A DNA stretch of 64,000 bases from Hyphomicrobium nitrativorans NL23 (GTDB taxonomy: Bacteria; Pseudomonadota; Alphaproteobacteria; Rhizobiales; Hyphomicrobiaceae): NCBI RefSeq assembly GCF_000503895.1, contig NC_022997.1:1074501-1138500 (forward strand). The letters are read 5' to 3'. Position 1 is the stretch's first letter. Each line of letters opens with the position of its first letter. The notes under the pieces were generated by a model. The model worked only from the letters and a program-made list of their open reading frames with translations, had not been told where the DNA came from and did no database searches. Positions 15,165 through 24,591 of the stretch are shown piece after piece. The position numbers and the translations under genes were made by a program.

Positions 15165-17738
15165 TCACCACATGCCGCCGGGACCGCCGCCGTAGCCCGG
15201 CATTTGCGGGCTCGTCTGCCAGCCCTGCTGTTGCGCGCCGCTGCTCCGCGGAGGGGGAGCGCCGGCCGCGCTCTGGGCATAGGGGTCGGAGAACCCGATC
15301 ACGGAGTAGGCGTCGTCCGGCTCCTCGTCGGGCTTGAAGGCTTCCATGATCGCGGACGGATCGTCGGGGGAGGCGCGCAGCCCCGTCTTCAGGTTGGTGC
15401 GCACGAGCTTGATGCCCGGAGGATTGCGGAACGGGATCGCAGGCTGGTCGGCGAGCGCTTCCTTCATGAAATCGCCGAAGATCGGAACCGCGAGGCGTCC
15501 GCCCGTGCTGGTTCTGCCCATCGGGCGCGGCGAGTCGAAGCCGATGAACACGCCGACCACGAGGTCCGGCGAGTATCCGACGAACCACGCGTCCTTGGCT
15601 TCGTTGGTGGTGCCGGTCTTGCCGGCGAGGGGGCGGTTCAGCGCCTTGAGCGACGTTGCCGTGCCGCGCTGGATGACGCCCTCCATGATCGAGGTCGTCT
15701 GGAATGCGGTGTACGCGTCGATGATCTGGGGCCGGTCGTCGGGGACGTCCGGCTCTGCCTGCCCATTCCAAGCCTCGGCAGAGCAGCCGACGCATTCGCG
15801 TGCGTCGTGGCGCCATACGGATTTGCCCCAGCGGTCCTGAATGCGGTCGATCAGAGTCGGCCGGATCGCCTTGCCGCCGTTGGCGAGCATTCCGTAGGCC
15901 GTCGCAAGGCGCAGCAGCGTCGTCTCGCCCGCGCCTAGCGACATCGAGAGCACGGGCATGAGATCGTCGTAGATGCCGAAGCGGCGCGAGTATTCGGTGA
16001 TGATCGGCATGCCCAGATCCTGCGCGAGGCGCACGGTCATCTGGTTGCGCGATTTCTCGACGCCGACGCGCAGCGTGAGCGGCTCGGCGACGGTGTCGCG
16101 CTCGTAATTCTCGGGCCGCCAGATGTCGAGGCCGGGTCCTTGCTCGATCTCGATGGGCGCGTCGAGGACGATGGATGTCGGCTTGTAGCCGTTGTCGATG
16201 GCGGCCGCGTAGACGAACGGTTTGAAGGCCGAGCCCGGCTGGCGGCGTGCCTGCAGCGCACGGTCGAACTGGCTCATGGAGAACGAGAAGCCGCCAACGA
16301 CGGCGAGCACGCGGCCTGTGTGCGGGTCGAGCGCGATGAGGCCGCCCCCGACTTCGGGGATCTGCATGAGCGACCAGGCGCCCGCGAGATCGTCCTCGTC
16401 TTTGGGGGCGACGTAGATGACGTCTCCGACGGAGAGCGTGTCGGAAATGGTTTTCGGTTCGGCGCCTTTGACTTTCGCCCATTTCATTTCCGCAAGCGTG
16501 AGCTCTACGGCGTGACGCTCGGGCGTCAGCGAGCCGTCCTGCTTGCGCTGCGGACGGAGGCCGACGACGGCTTTCGCCTTTTCCATGGAGAGCACGACGC
16601 CGAGACGCCAGGGTGCGATGTCGCTCGGCATGTCCACGGCGCCGAGCGGAACGCCCCAGTCGCCCTCGACCTCGATCTTCGTCACGGCGCCGCGCCAGCC
16701 GCGGCTGCGGTCGAAATCGACGAGCCCCTTCGTCAGCGCCTTGCGTCCGATCCGTTGCAGGCGCGGCTCCAGCGTCGTGCGGACGGAAAGACCGCCGGCG
16801 TAGAGCTTGGCCTCGCCATAGGCCGAGAGCAGCGACCGGCGCACCTCTTCGGCGAAGTATTCGGCCGCGAAGATGTGCGCGCCGCTGGGGCGGATGTTGA
16901 CGGTCAGCGGCTTTGCGCGCGCTTCCGTTGCTTCTGCGTCGGTGATGTACTTGTTCTCGGCCATCTGGCCGATCACCCAGTTGCGCCGGTCGGTCGCGCG
17001 CTGGGTCTGGCGGAAGGGGTGATAGTTGTTGGGCGCTTTGGGAAGCGCTGCGAGGTAGGCGACTTCCTCGACCGAGAGATCCTTCAGCTCCTTGGAGAAG
17101 TAGGCGAGGCTTGCCGCCGCCACGCCGTAGGCGCCGATGCCCAGATAGATCTCGTTGAGATAGAGTTCGAGGATCTTGTCCTTCGAATAGGCGCGCTCGA
17201 TGCGGATGGCGAGGATCGCCTCCTTGAGCTTGCGCTCCATGGTGCGGTCGGAGGACAGGAGGAAGTTCTTGGCGACCTGCTGGGTGATGGTGGACGCACC
17301 CTCCGCGCGCCGTCCGCCGCCCTGGATCTGCGTTTCGATCAACCGGAACACGGCGCGGCCGATGCTTTGCAGGTCGAGGCCGCCGTGCTCGTAGAAGCGC
17401 TTGTCCTCGGCCGAGAGAAAAGCGGCGATGACGTGCTTCGGGATGGCGTTGATCGGCACGAAGATGCGCCGCTCGCGCGCGTACTCGGCAATCAGCGAGC
17501 CGTCGTGCGCGTGGATGCGCGTCATCACGGGCGGCTCGTACTTGGCGAGGCTTTCGTAGTCGGGCAGGTCTTTCGAGACTTGCCACAGCACGTAGCCCGC
17601 TCCGGCCGAGCCGACGAGGAACAGCACGACGAACGCGCCGAAGCTCCAGCCAAGGAAGCTCAACAGCAGGCTTTTACGCCGCTGAGGCCGCGCGCGAGGT
17701 GCGCGCTGGGGTGGAGGTGGCAGTGTGGGGGCTCGCAT
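15165..17738 (-). CDS. mrcA: Penicillin-binding protein 1A (bifunctional glycosyltransferase/transpeptidase)
   Basis: An 857-residue class A penicillin-binding protein. After a basic, proline-rich cytoplasmic tail (residues 1-22) comes one membrane anchor (about 25-52). The GT51 glycosyltransferase domain follows, with AEDKRFYEHGG (catalytic Glu111) and STITQQVAKN. The transpeptidase domain has the SxxK motif in PGSAFKPF (Ser503, Lys506), SRN as the SxN motif and AGKTGTTNEAKDAWFVGY as the KTG motif. It polymerises and crosslinks peptidoglycan at the inner membrane. The C-terminus is a Pro/Gly/Gln-rich tail ending GGGPGGMW. It lies downstream of the amidase gene in the same direction after a 262-base gap, so it may have its own promoter. 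Confidence 0.95.
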   Translation of the reverse strand: MRAPTLPPPPQRAPRARPQRRKSLLLSFLGWSFGAFVVLFLVGSAGAGYVLWQVSKDLPDYESLAKYEPPVMTRIHAHDGSLIAEYARERRIFVPINAIPKHVIAAFLSAEDKRFYEHGGLDLQSIGRAVFRLIETQIQGGGRRAEGASTITQQVAKNFLLSSDRTMERKLKEAILAIRIERAYSKDKILELYLNEIYLGIGAYGVAAASLAYFSKELKDLSVEEVAYLAALPKAPNNYHPFRQTQRATDRRNWVIGQMAENKYITDAEATEARAKPLTVNIRPSGAHIFAAEYFAEEVRRSLLSAYGEAKLYAGGLSVRTTLEPRLQRIGRKALTKGLVDFDRSRGWRGAVTKIEVEGDWGVPLGAVDMPSDIAPWRLGVVLSMEKAKAVVGLRPQRKQDGSLTPERHAVELTLAEMKWAKVKGAEPKTISDTLSVGDVIYVAPKDEDDLAGAWSLMQIPEVGGGLIALDPHTGRVLAVVGGFSFSMSQFDRALQARRQPGSAFKPFVYAAAIDNGYKPTSIVLDAPIEIEQGPGLDIWRPENYERDTVAEPLTLRVGVEKSRNQMTVRLAQDLGMPIITEYSRRFGIYDDLMPVLSMSLGAGETTLLRLATAYGMLANGGKAIRPTLIDRIQDRWGKSVWRHDARECVGCSAEAWNGQAEPDVPDDRPQIIDAYTAFQTTSIMEGVIQRGTATSLKALNRPLAGKTGTTNEAKDAWFVGYSPDLVVGVFIGFDSPRPMGRTSTGGRLAVPIFGDFMKEALADQPAIPFRNPPGIKLVRTNLKTGLRASPDDPSAIMEAFKPDEEPDDAYSVIGFSDPYAQSAAGAPPPRSSGAQQQGWQTSPQMPGYGGGPGGMW

Positions 17739-18000
17739 TCCGCCTGGGTCCGCTCGACGGGCTCGTCGTTAACTGTTCGCGTCTCGAAACATCTGGCGCT
17801 TTTCGCCTGTGCGTTTCGTAATCGACGTCTCTCTCAAACGCTTATCGCACTGCTATTGCACTGCAGCAGCCCGTGGATCAAGCTGAACCATTACCATGGA
17901 ATGTGGCATGACGTCGTCGGTAAACGCCTGCCATGCTAAACCTCGTTAATTCCCTCATCGAGGTGTGCAAAACTGCCCCATCCCAGCTCCGCATTGCCCC

Positions 18001-19257
18001 TCAGGGTGCTCCCGTCGTTGCCGTCCGTTTCGCGAAATACGCGTCGACGGCCGACGCGATCGAGCTTGCAACTTGTTTGTGCCAGTCGGGCGAGTTCAGA
18101 AGCTTCTCGTCCTCCGGATGGCTCAGATAGCCGAGTTCAATGAGCACCGACGGTGCGTGCGTCTGTTTCAGCACCTTGAATGCGGCAGCCCGCTGCGGCA
18201 CCCGGGACAACGCGACCTTGCGCTTCATCTTGTTCACGAGTGTGTTCGAAAAATCCGCCGAGAAGTTGGCAGTCTCGCGTTTCATAAGGTCGATCAGAAT
18301 GCCCGTCACCTGTTCGTCCTCCTCGATATCCGGTGCCTTCAGACCGGCGACGAGGTCGGACGCATTCTCTTTCTCGGCCATGCGGCGGGCGTGCTCGTCG
18401 GATGCGCGCTCGGACAGGGTGTAGATCGTTGCGCCGCGAATGGCGCGGGCGCCGCGGTCCTCGGCCAAGGAATCGGCGTGTAGAGAAATAAATAGATCAA
18501 CGCCTTGTTCGAGCGAGAGGTTCACGCGCTGGTCGAGCGAGATGAAGACGTCGGATGCCCGCGTCATGCGCACATCGTAGCGGCCGGTCGTTCCGAGCTG
18601 CTTGCCCAATTGTTTGGCAACGGCGAGCACCACATCCTTCTCCAGCACGTTCGATGCGCTCACCGCACCGCCGTCGATGCCGCCGTGGCCGGGGTCAATC
18701 ATGATGACCGCTTTATCGCGCTGGAGGGTTTTTTCCGGTGGCATGGCGGCTGCGTCGGAGGGTGGCGCCTTGCGCTCGGCCTCGGCGCCCTTTCCGGCGC
18801 CGGTTCCCGCTCCGAAGCTCTCGGGGGCGGTGGTCACCATGTCGAACGTGAAGACGATGCCGTCGCTTCGGGGTGCGGCCGTCATCGCGGCCCGCTCGAT
18901 CCGTACGGGGCCCGCGGTATCGATGACGACGCGCGCTTTGCGCTCGGCGAAGAGGCCGTATCGGAACGCTGCCACAAGGCCGTGCCCGGTTTGTCCGGTG
19001 CCGTCGGGGAGGCGGAAGGATACGTCCGGGAGATCCACGATGACGCGGTAGGGATTGGCGAGGGTGAAAATTTCCGCCGTGACACCGGCCGTCAGGTCCA
19101 GCCTGAAGGTCGTGCGCGTTTTGTTGCCGGAAAGGTGGGCTGCGGTCGCTGTGGCCTCGGGTGCGGCGCGGGCTGCGCCATGCAACCAAGCGTGCATCAG
19201 CATCGCAAGGAGGAGGATTGCCCCCTTGAGGATCAACGATCCGATCCTTGTCCCCAT
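18001..19257 (-). CDS. N-acetylmuramoyl-L-alanine amidase (AMIN + Amidase_3)
   Basis: A 418-residue exported amidase. It has a signal peptide (MGTRIGSLILKGAILLLAML onward), an AMIN-type beta domain at about residues 50-150 (YRVIVDLPDVSFRLPDG) that targets such enzymes to the septal envelope, and a linker rich in Ala, Gly and Pro. The zinc amidase domain carries IDPGHGGIDGGA (His191), LEKDVVLAVAKQLG (Glu), LFISLHADS (His) and SVLIELGYLSHPEDEKLL (Glu). It resembles AmiC and cleaves the bond between muramic acid and the stem peptide during cell separation. The ATG at 19257 was chosen because it opens a clean signal peptide; the longer frame upstream has none. Confidence 0.93.
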   Translation of the reverse strand: MGTRIGSLILKGAILLLAMLMHAWLHGAARAAPEATATAAHLSGNKTRTTFRLDLTAGVTAEIFTLANPYRVIVDLPDVSFRLPDGTGQTGHGLVAAFRYGLFAERKARVVIDTAGPVRIERAAMTAAPRSDGIVFTFDMVTTAPESFGAGTGAGKGAEAERKAPPSDAAAMPPEKTLQRDKAVIMIDPGHGGIDGGAVSASNVLEKDVVLAVAKQLGKQLGTTGRYDVRMTRASDVFISLDQRVNLSLEQGVDLFISLHADSLAEDRGARAIRGATIYTLSERASDEHARRMAEKENASDLVAGLKAPDIEEDEQVTGILIDLMKRETANFSADFSNTLVNKMKRKVALSRVPQRAAAFKVLKQTHAPSVLIELGYLSHPEDEKLLNSPDWHKQVASSIASAVDAYFAKRTATTGAP

Positions 19258-20174
19258 CCCCTGCTGCACGCTATCCCGTGGCTTTCGTGCGCAATTTATC
19301 ACGTAGGTTCTACAAGTTAGGTCATATTCGCCCGTTTGGCGCAAGAGTGTGACCGATTGTAAGGGCCGTTGGCTCGCTTTCTCCGTAAACGGGCTTGCCA
19401 CGCTGCCGGTGAACCCGTACAAAATTGACCCGCATCGTGTTGGACAGCGTCTGCTTCGCGCGAAGGTTGTTTTTGCATTTGGTTGCTTGGGCAGGTTGAG
19501 ATCGGCGTAATGCCGGTCGCCGTATTCGCCAGGCAACGGAAGCAGACCATGCGCACGGGTTCGATGACACTTCGGTGCGTTCTTCAGCGTTCGGCGCAAC
19601 GGCCCTCGATTTCGACGGGCCTCGCCGAAATGATCCGCCAGAGCGCACCGTCCTTCTACGTCACGATCCGTGCGCGGTCTCGGCAACGATGCGGCTTGCC
19701 CGGTCAGGCGCCGATGAAAGGGGTGCAAGCGGGCGAGCGAGGACACGGTTCCGGCTCTTGAGGCGGTTCGCCCAAAAATCCCCGGCTGGTTCCTTTCGTC
19801 CTGTCCGTGACGCGGCTCGGACCGCGTGCACGTCGTTCCGCTTTTCGGCCCGGTGTGTGCACGAGTTCGCTTGCCGCTTTCTGTTCCGGACGTTTCGTCC
19901 GGCCATCTTTGAACCCCGACTTAGGGATACCCCAACAGGGACCCATGCAGATCGACCGCTCAATCCCGTCTCATGCCTCCGGACCGATTTCGGCCCGGAG
20001 CGGCGCGCGCCCGGACCATCCGGCCGCCGCGACAGGAAGGGGCGCCCGACCAGATCAACCCATCGCCTTCCATTTCAACACAAAGGCGCGCGCCTCGACT
20101 TGGCCGCTTGACGCCTCCGGCCCCCTGGCCGGTTCCGGTGGTCCGGCCCGCCGGCGCGCAAAGGAAAAAGAAAC
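19258..20174. other. Long divergent intergenic region, probable rne leader
   Basis: About 915 bases without a convincing gene separate the amidase start from the RNase E start. Open frames here are arginine-rich shadows on both strands with no recognisable protein. A tight hairpin CCGGACG-TTT-CGTCCGG sits at 19886-19902. The last bases before the rne ATG contain AAAGGAAAAAGAAAC, an A/G-rich ribosome site. RNase E genes in other proteobacteria have long, structured, autoregulatory 5' leaders, so a long leader here is plausible, but I cannot place the promoter. Confidence 0.45.
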
Positions 20175-23100
20175 ATGGCACCTAACAAGATGCTTATCGA
20201 TGCCACCCACCCGGAAGAAACTCGGGTGGTGGTGTTGCGCAACGGACGTGTAGAGGAATTCGATTACGAGAGCGCGGCGCGCAAGCTCCTTCGCGGCAAT
20301 ATCTATCTGGCCAAGGTTACGCGCGTAGAGCCTTCGCTGCAGGCGGCTTTCGTCGACTACGGCGGAAATCGCCACGGCTTCCTCGCCTTTAACGAAATCC
20401 ATCCCGACTATTACCAGATCCCGATGGCCGACCGGCAGGCGCTCATCGAGGAGGAGGCGCTTGCCGAAGCCGAGGAGGAAGCTGCTGCCGATGCCCGGGC
20501 GGAAAGGCTCGCTCGCCGCCGGCGTTCTGGCGGCAGGGGCCGTTCGGCGTCCGGATCGGACGAGGATGCTGCACAGCGTGACGATGCGGGCGGAGCCGCT
20601 GACGGAGAGGATTCCGACGACGACGAAGAGGGCGCTCGGGTTGTCATGATCGAGGATGTCGGCGACGACGAAGACGACCTCGACGCTGACGACGACGAGC
20701 ACCATGACGACGAACCTCACGACGACGGTGACGAAGACGAGCGCGGGCCGCAGACGATTGCCCAGGCCACGCAGCGCGACGACGTGCTGACGGAGGAGGT
20801 TTCGGACGCCGAGGCGCCGCAGGGCGGCAACGGCGGCGACCAGGACGCTGCAGCGCCTGAAGCCGTTTCCGGCGAAGCGGCTGTTGTCGAGGCGGCAGCG
20901 GAGGCCGATGCGGCCCGAGACACCTCGAATGGCGGCGATCACGACGAGGCCGGCGGGGTGCAAGAGGTTGCCAGCGTGGCCGTGGAGGCCGAGGCGGTCG
21001 AAAGCGTCGGCTCCGAGGACGCTCTCGAAGAACTGCCCTCGCGTCCGCGCCGCAGGCCGCGCAGCTATAAGATCCAGGAAGTCATCAAGCGCCGCCAGGT
21101 GATCCTGGTGCAGGTGGTCAAGGAAGAGCGCGGCAACAAGGGTGCGGCGCTTACCACCTACCTGTCGCTTGCCGGCCGCTACACCGTTTTGATGCCGAAC
21201 ACCGCGCGCGGCGGCGGCATCAGCCGCAAGATCACCCAACCGCAGGATAGGAAGCGCCTCAAGGCCATCGCGCAGGAGCTTGAGGTTCCTGAGGGTATGG
21301 GCCTGATCATCCGCACGGCGGGTGCAGCGCGCACCAAGCAGGAGATCAAGCGCGACTTCGAATATCTGCTGCGTTTGTGGGAGAGCGTGCGCGATCTCAC
21401 GCTGGAATCCACCGCGCCGAGCCTCGTCTACGAGGAAGGCAACCTGATCAAGCGTTCGATCCGCGATCTTTACAACAAGGACGTGGACGAAATCGTCGTT
21501 GCCGGCGACCATGCCCACAAGGACGCCAAGGACTTCATGCGCATGCTCATGCCGAGCCATGCCAAGAACGTTCTGGCTCATCAGGACGCCGAGCCGCTGT
21601 TCACCAAATACGGCATCGAGCGGCAGCTCAACGCCATGTTCAGCCCTTACGTCACGCTGAAGAGCGGGGGCTATCTCGTCATCAACCAGACGGAAGCGCT
21701 CGTCGCCATCGACGTCAACTCCGGCAAGGCGACGCGTGAGTTCTCCATCGAGGAAACCGCGCTCAACACCAACCTCGAAGCGTCCGACGAGATTGCGCGC
21801 CAGCTCAAGCTGCGCGATCTTGCGGGCCTGATCGTGATCGACTTCATCGACATGGAGGAGAAGCGCAACAACCGCGCCGTCGAACGGCGGCTGAAGGATG
21901 CGCTGCGTTTCGATCGCGCCCGGATCCAGCTCGGCCGCATCAGCCATTTCGGCCTTATGGAGATGAGCCGCCAGCGCTTGCGCTCGGGCGTTCTCGAAGG
22001 CTCCACGTCTCAGTGCCCGCACTGTCAGGGCACCGGCATCATTCGCTCGACCGAGAGCGTGGCGCTGGCGGTTCTGCGCGGACTGGAGGATGCGCTGATG
22101 GCGGGTGCGCGCACGTCGCTCGTCGCAACGACGACGTCGGCGGTCGCACTCTATATCCTCAACAACAAGCGTCATTTCATCAACGAGATGGAGACGCGCC
22201 ACGGGATCTTCGTCACGGTGCAGGCCAGCGATAAGCTGCAGGGCGCCAATTTCGTGATCGAAAAGGGACAGACTGCGCCGGTCGCCTCACGCCGTCCGGA
22301 CCGGGCTGCCGTCAATATGGATTGGGGCTTCGAGGGCGAAACGTTCGAGGCCGACGCAGATGCCGGAGACGGCGAAGCCGAACAGCCGCGCGCGGCTCGC
22401 GAAGAAGGTGGACGCGAGGGTGGACGCCGTCGCCGCCGGCGGCGTGGACGCCGGGACGGGGGCCGTTCGGAGATGCGCGGCGGGCGCGACGAGGCCGAGC
22501 TCGGTTATGACGACCAGGACGACGAGCACGTGGGCGGCGAGGATGCCGGGCCGGTAGAGGTCGTCGACGACGACGATGACGGCTACGCGGACGATGCGCC
22601 GGCGCCGCGCGAGGCGCGTAGCGAAGGTTCGGAAGAGGGTGGTAACGGACGCCGCCGGCGCCGCGGACGTCGCGGCGGGCGGAGGGGTCGCGATCGGGCG
22701 CGGGGTGCAAACGGGAGTGCCGACGCGCACGAGGCAACGGACAATGCAGACGCGGCAGACAGTGTCGCGCCGGGGAACGGTTCGGACGCTCAGGCCGGGG
22801 ATCAGGGTGCCGATACCTTTCAGCCCGAAGCTCTCCAGGTTGATGGCGAGGTTGCGGTCGATGACGTCGTGGCTGCTGAGGTCGTGACGGAAGACGCCGC
22901 CGAGCGCAGCGAGCCGCGTCGCTCGTCGCCGCGGCGTCGGTCGTCCGAGGCCAAAGCTGCGGAGGCCGATGCTGCCGATGCGCCCGAGGCTGCGCCAAGC
23001 AGCGAGGCCGAGGCGGCAACGGACGCCGAGGAGGCACCCGCTCCGACAAGATCTCGCCGCTCGGCAGGGGCTGCTCAGGCCGAAAAGGCCGAGAGTGTCG

Positions 23101-23297
23101 CTGCGGTACCCGAGGAGACCGCGCCTCCTGCAGTGGAGGACTCCGTGGTGGCGCGTGTGCGTGCCCGAAGCGAGGCATCGTCCGAGCCGAAGCTCGAACG
23201 CGTCGTCGTTTCGTCCGGCGAAGCCTCTGCTGCGGAGATCAGTGCGGAAGAATCGCCGGTGCGCCGTGGCTGGTGGCAGCGGCGTCTCGGAAGCTGA
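20175..23297 (+). CDS. rne: Ribonuclease E (RNase E/G family, alphaproteobacterial type)
   Basis: A 1040-residue endoribonuclease, the core of the RNA degradosome. The N-terminal S1 domain begins GNIYLAKVTRVEPSLQAAFV. It is interrupted at about residues 90-290 by a roughly 200-residue acidic insert (runs of Asp and Glu), then resumes at SYKIQEVIKRRQVILVQVVKEE. The catalytic DNase I-like domain has AIDVNSGKATRE (Asp513) and IVIDFIDMEEKRNN (Asp556), which bind magnesium. The zinc-link CPHC (Cys614, Cys617) joins subunits. From about residue 730 the tail is disordered, alternating Arg-rich blocks (GRRRRRRRGRRDGG) and acidic Ala-rich blocks, and ends RRGWWQRRLGS; such tails bind RNA and degradosome partners. 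The ATG at 20175 follows an A/G-rich ribosome site. Confidence 0.96.
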   Translation: MAPNKMLIDATHPEETRVVVLRNGRVEEFDYESAARKLLRGNIYLAKVTRVEPSLQAAFVDYGGNRHGFLAFNEIHPDYYQIPMADRQALIEEEALAEAEEEAAADARAERLARRRRSGGRGRSASGSDEDAAQRDDAGGAADGEDSDDDEEGARVVMIEDVGDDEDDLDADDDEHHDDEPHDDGDEDERGPQTIAQATQRDDVLTEEVSDAEAPQGGNGGDQDAAAPEAVSGEAAVVEAAAEADAARDTSNGGDHDEAGGVQEVASVAVEAEAVESVGSEDALEELPSRPRRRPRSYKIQEVIKRRQVILVQVVKEERGNKGAALTTYLSLAGRYTVLMPNTARGGGISRKITQPQDRKRLKAIAQELEVPEGMGLIIRTAGAARTKQEIKRDFEYLLRLWESVRDLTLESTAPSLVYEEGNLIKRSIRDLYNKDVDEIVVAGDHAHKDAKDFMRMLMPSHAKNVLAHQDAEPLFTKYGIERQLNAMFSPYVTLKSGGYLVINQTEALVAIDVNSGKATREFSIEETALNTNLEASDEIARQLKLRDLAGLIVIDFIDMEEKRNNRAVERRLKDALRFDRARIQLGRISHFGLMEMSRQRLRSGVLEGSTSQCPHCQGTGIIRSTESVALAVLRGLEDALMAGARTSLVATTTSAVALYILNNKRHFINEMETRHGIFVTVQASDKLQGANFVIEKGQTAPVASRRPDRAAVNMDWGFEGETFEADADAGDGEAEQPRAAREEGGREGGRRRRRRRGRRDGGRSEMRGGRDEAELGYDDQDDEHVGGEDAGPVEVVDDDDDGYADDAPAPREARSEGSEEGGNGRRRRRGRRGGRRGRDRARGANGSADAHEATDNADAADSVAPGNGSDAQAGDQGADTFQPEALQVDGEVAVDDVVAAEVVTEDAAERSEPRRSSPRRRSSEAKAAEADAADAPEAAPSSEAEAATDAEEAPAPTRSRRSAGAAQAEKAESVAAVPEETAPPAVEDSVVARVRARSEASSEPKLERVVVSSGEASAAEISAEESPVRRGWWQRRLGS

Positions 23298-23344
23298 ACG
23301 CAGACCGGATTCCCGCTGCAATAACAGTGTTTCAGAGTGATTTT

Positions 23345-23371
23345 ACGGGCCAGACAAGTTGTCTGGCCCGT
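23345..23371 (+). terminator. Rho-independent terminator of rne
   Basis: ACGGGCCAGACAA pairs with TTGTCTGGCCCGT almost without loop, followed by TTCGCTTTC. It begins 47 bases after the rne stop. Confidence 0.8.
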
Positions 23372-23731
23372 TTCGCTTTCGTGCGCATCTCATTGAGACG
23401 CGACAATTTTACCCGGTTGAGCTGTCACGCTGCTGGAATTACAGCGGGTTCCGTCAACAGGGGGGAGACCGGGTTTTCGCCGGGTCACATTTTCACCAAA
23501 CGCGATTGGTGATTGCCGCTCCGTTGCGTCCAGTAGTGGGTGGGATCAGGAGCACGACGCAAGTCCTCCAGCTGGATACTCACGACGCTCAAGCGAGCCG
23601 GTCGGACAATCCATTCCGATCGCGTGGTTTCGCTTGGCGCAATCTCAGTGCGTCCTGCGCCTGACCTTGATGGGGACTGATTGTTTCTCAGGGTTTCCAT
23701 GCGGGACGAAGTAAAAACAAGGGAGTTTTAT
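23372..23731. other. Gene-free stretch ahead of the M15 peptidase gene
   Basis: No credible reading frame. It holds a perfect inverted repeat TCACCAA-(6)-TTGGTGA at 23493-23512, which could be an operator. The ribosome site GGGAG of the next gene is at 23721-23725. Confidence 0.5.
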
Positions 23732-24367
23732 ATGAGTGCACGTTATTTTGCTGCCGTCCTGGGGATGGGCGCTGCAGTGTGCCTCGCGGCGCCGGCCGAA
23801 GCCCGGCACGACAACGGTCCGGTCAGCTCGCAGTACGAGCAGAACTCGCCCCGCTACAAATCGAAGGCCGCACAGCGCAATACGAAGCAAGCGCGTCGCG
23901 GCGTGCAATCGCGCCGGGCCGCGCAAACGCGTCGCGCCGGAAGCGGCAAGCAGGCCCGTGGCCGGGCCGCTCAGACACGGACGCAGGCAAAACGCTCGGC
24001 CGGCATGAACAAGGTCGCGTCGCGGGCTGTCACGGCAGGCCGCTCCAGCGGCGGCGGCGCTTCGCGCAGCTGCCTGACGCCGGCAGCGCGCGGTCTTCTC
24101 GGCCGCATCGAGGCGCAGTTCGGCGCCGTGCAGGTGATTTCGACCTGCCGTCCCGGCGCTAAGATCCGCAACACCGGCCGGCCGTCGCGCCACGCGTCGG
24201 GCAATGCTGTCGACTTCAACGCCGGTGGCCGCAAGGCTGCGATCATTGCCTGGCTCCGCGCCAACCACCACAGCGGCGGCACCATGACGTACGCCCGCAT
24301 GAACCACATCCACGTGGACATCGGCCCGCGCTTCGTGTCGCTCAATCACGGCGGTCGTCGCGGCTAA
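23732..24367 (+). CDS. Exported M15-type D,D-carboxypeptidase-like protein
   Basis: A 211-residue exported protein. It has a signal peptide (MSARYFAAVLGMGAAVCLAA, cleavage after PAEA), then a very basic low-complexity linker (about residues 40-100, rich in Arg, Lys, Gln and Ala). The C-terminal domain has STCRPGAK, RHASGNAVDFNAG (zinc-binding His and Asp) and MNHIHVDIG (His), the arrangement of M15 peptidases (VanX / D-Ala-D-Ala carboxypeptidase fold). It probably trims peptidoglycan stem peptides in the periplasm. The ATG at 23732 has GGGAG six bases upstream; an earlier in-frame start would bury the signal peptide. The basic linker could bind the anionic cell wall, which is inference. Confidence 0.88.
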   Translation: MSARYFAAVLGMGAAVCLAAPAEARHDNGPVSSQYEQNSPRYKSKAAQRNTKQARRGVQSRRAAQTRRAGSGKQARGRAAQTRTQAKRSAGMNKVASRAVTAGRSSGGGASRSCLTPAARGLLGRIEAQFGAVQVISTCRPGAKIRNTGRPSRHASGNAVDFNAGGRKAAIIAWLRANHHSGGTMTYARMNHIHVDIGPRFVSLNHGGRRG

Positions 24368-24391
24368 TCGATCTGTTCGATGATCGGAAAA

Positions 24392-24416
24392 GGGAGCGCT
24401 TGCCGCTCCCTTTTTT
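24392..24416 (+). terminator. Rho-independent terminator of the M15 peptidase gene
   Basis: GGGAGCG-CTTGC-CGCTCCC followed by TTTTTT. On the minus strand the same stem is followed by TTTTCC, so it can also act against readthrough from the aminotransferase gene. Confidence 0.88.
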
Positions 24417-24430
24417 GTGTTCGAACACAA
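24415..24430. repeat. Perfect 16-bp palindrome
   Basis: TTGTGTTCGAACACAA overlaps the end of the preceding terminator's T tract. Its form suits a dimeric regulator's operator. Confidence 0.5.
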
Positions 24431-24474
24431 GCTGAGAGAAGCATCGCTCAAAGTGCGTGGTGCTTTGTGGATGG

Positions 24475-24537
24475 CCGGCGCATTTGCGCCGGGTCGCCTT
24501 GCTCCCGGGCGCTTCGCGCCGTCTTCTTTTTGTTTTC
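24475..24537 (+). terminator. Second hairpin pair with U-rich tail
   Basis: CCGGCGCA-TT-TGCGCCGG (24475-24492) and GGCGC-TTC-GCGCC (24508-24520); the latter is followed by GTCTTCTTTTTGTTTTC. This looks like a plus-strand terminator although no gene lies between it and the terminator at 24392-24416. It might end a short RNA or be a backup. Confidence 0.4.
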
Positions 24538-24591
24538 GGAGAAGCTGCGCTCAAAGCGGGGTGCTGTGGCCGAAGGTTTGGGCCGCGCGGC

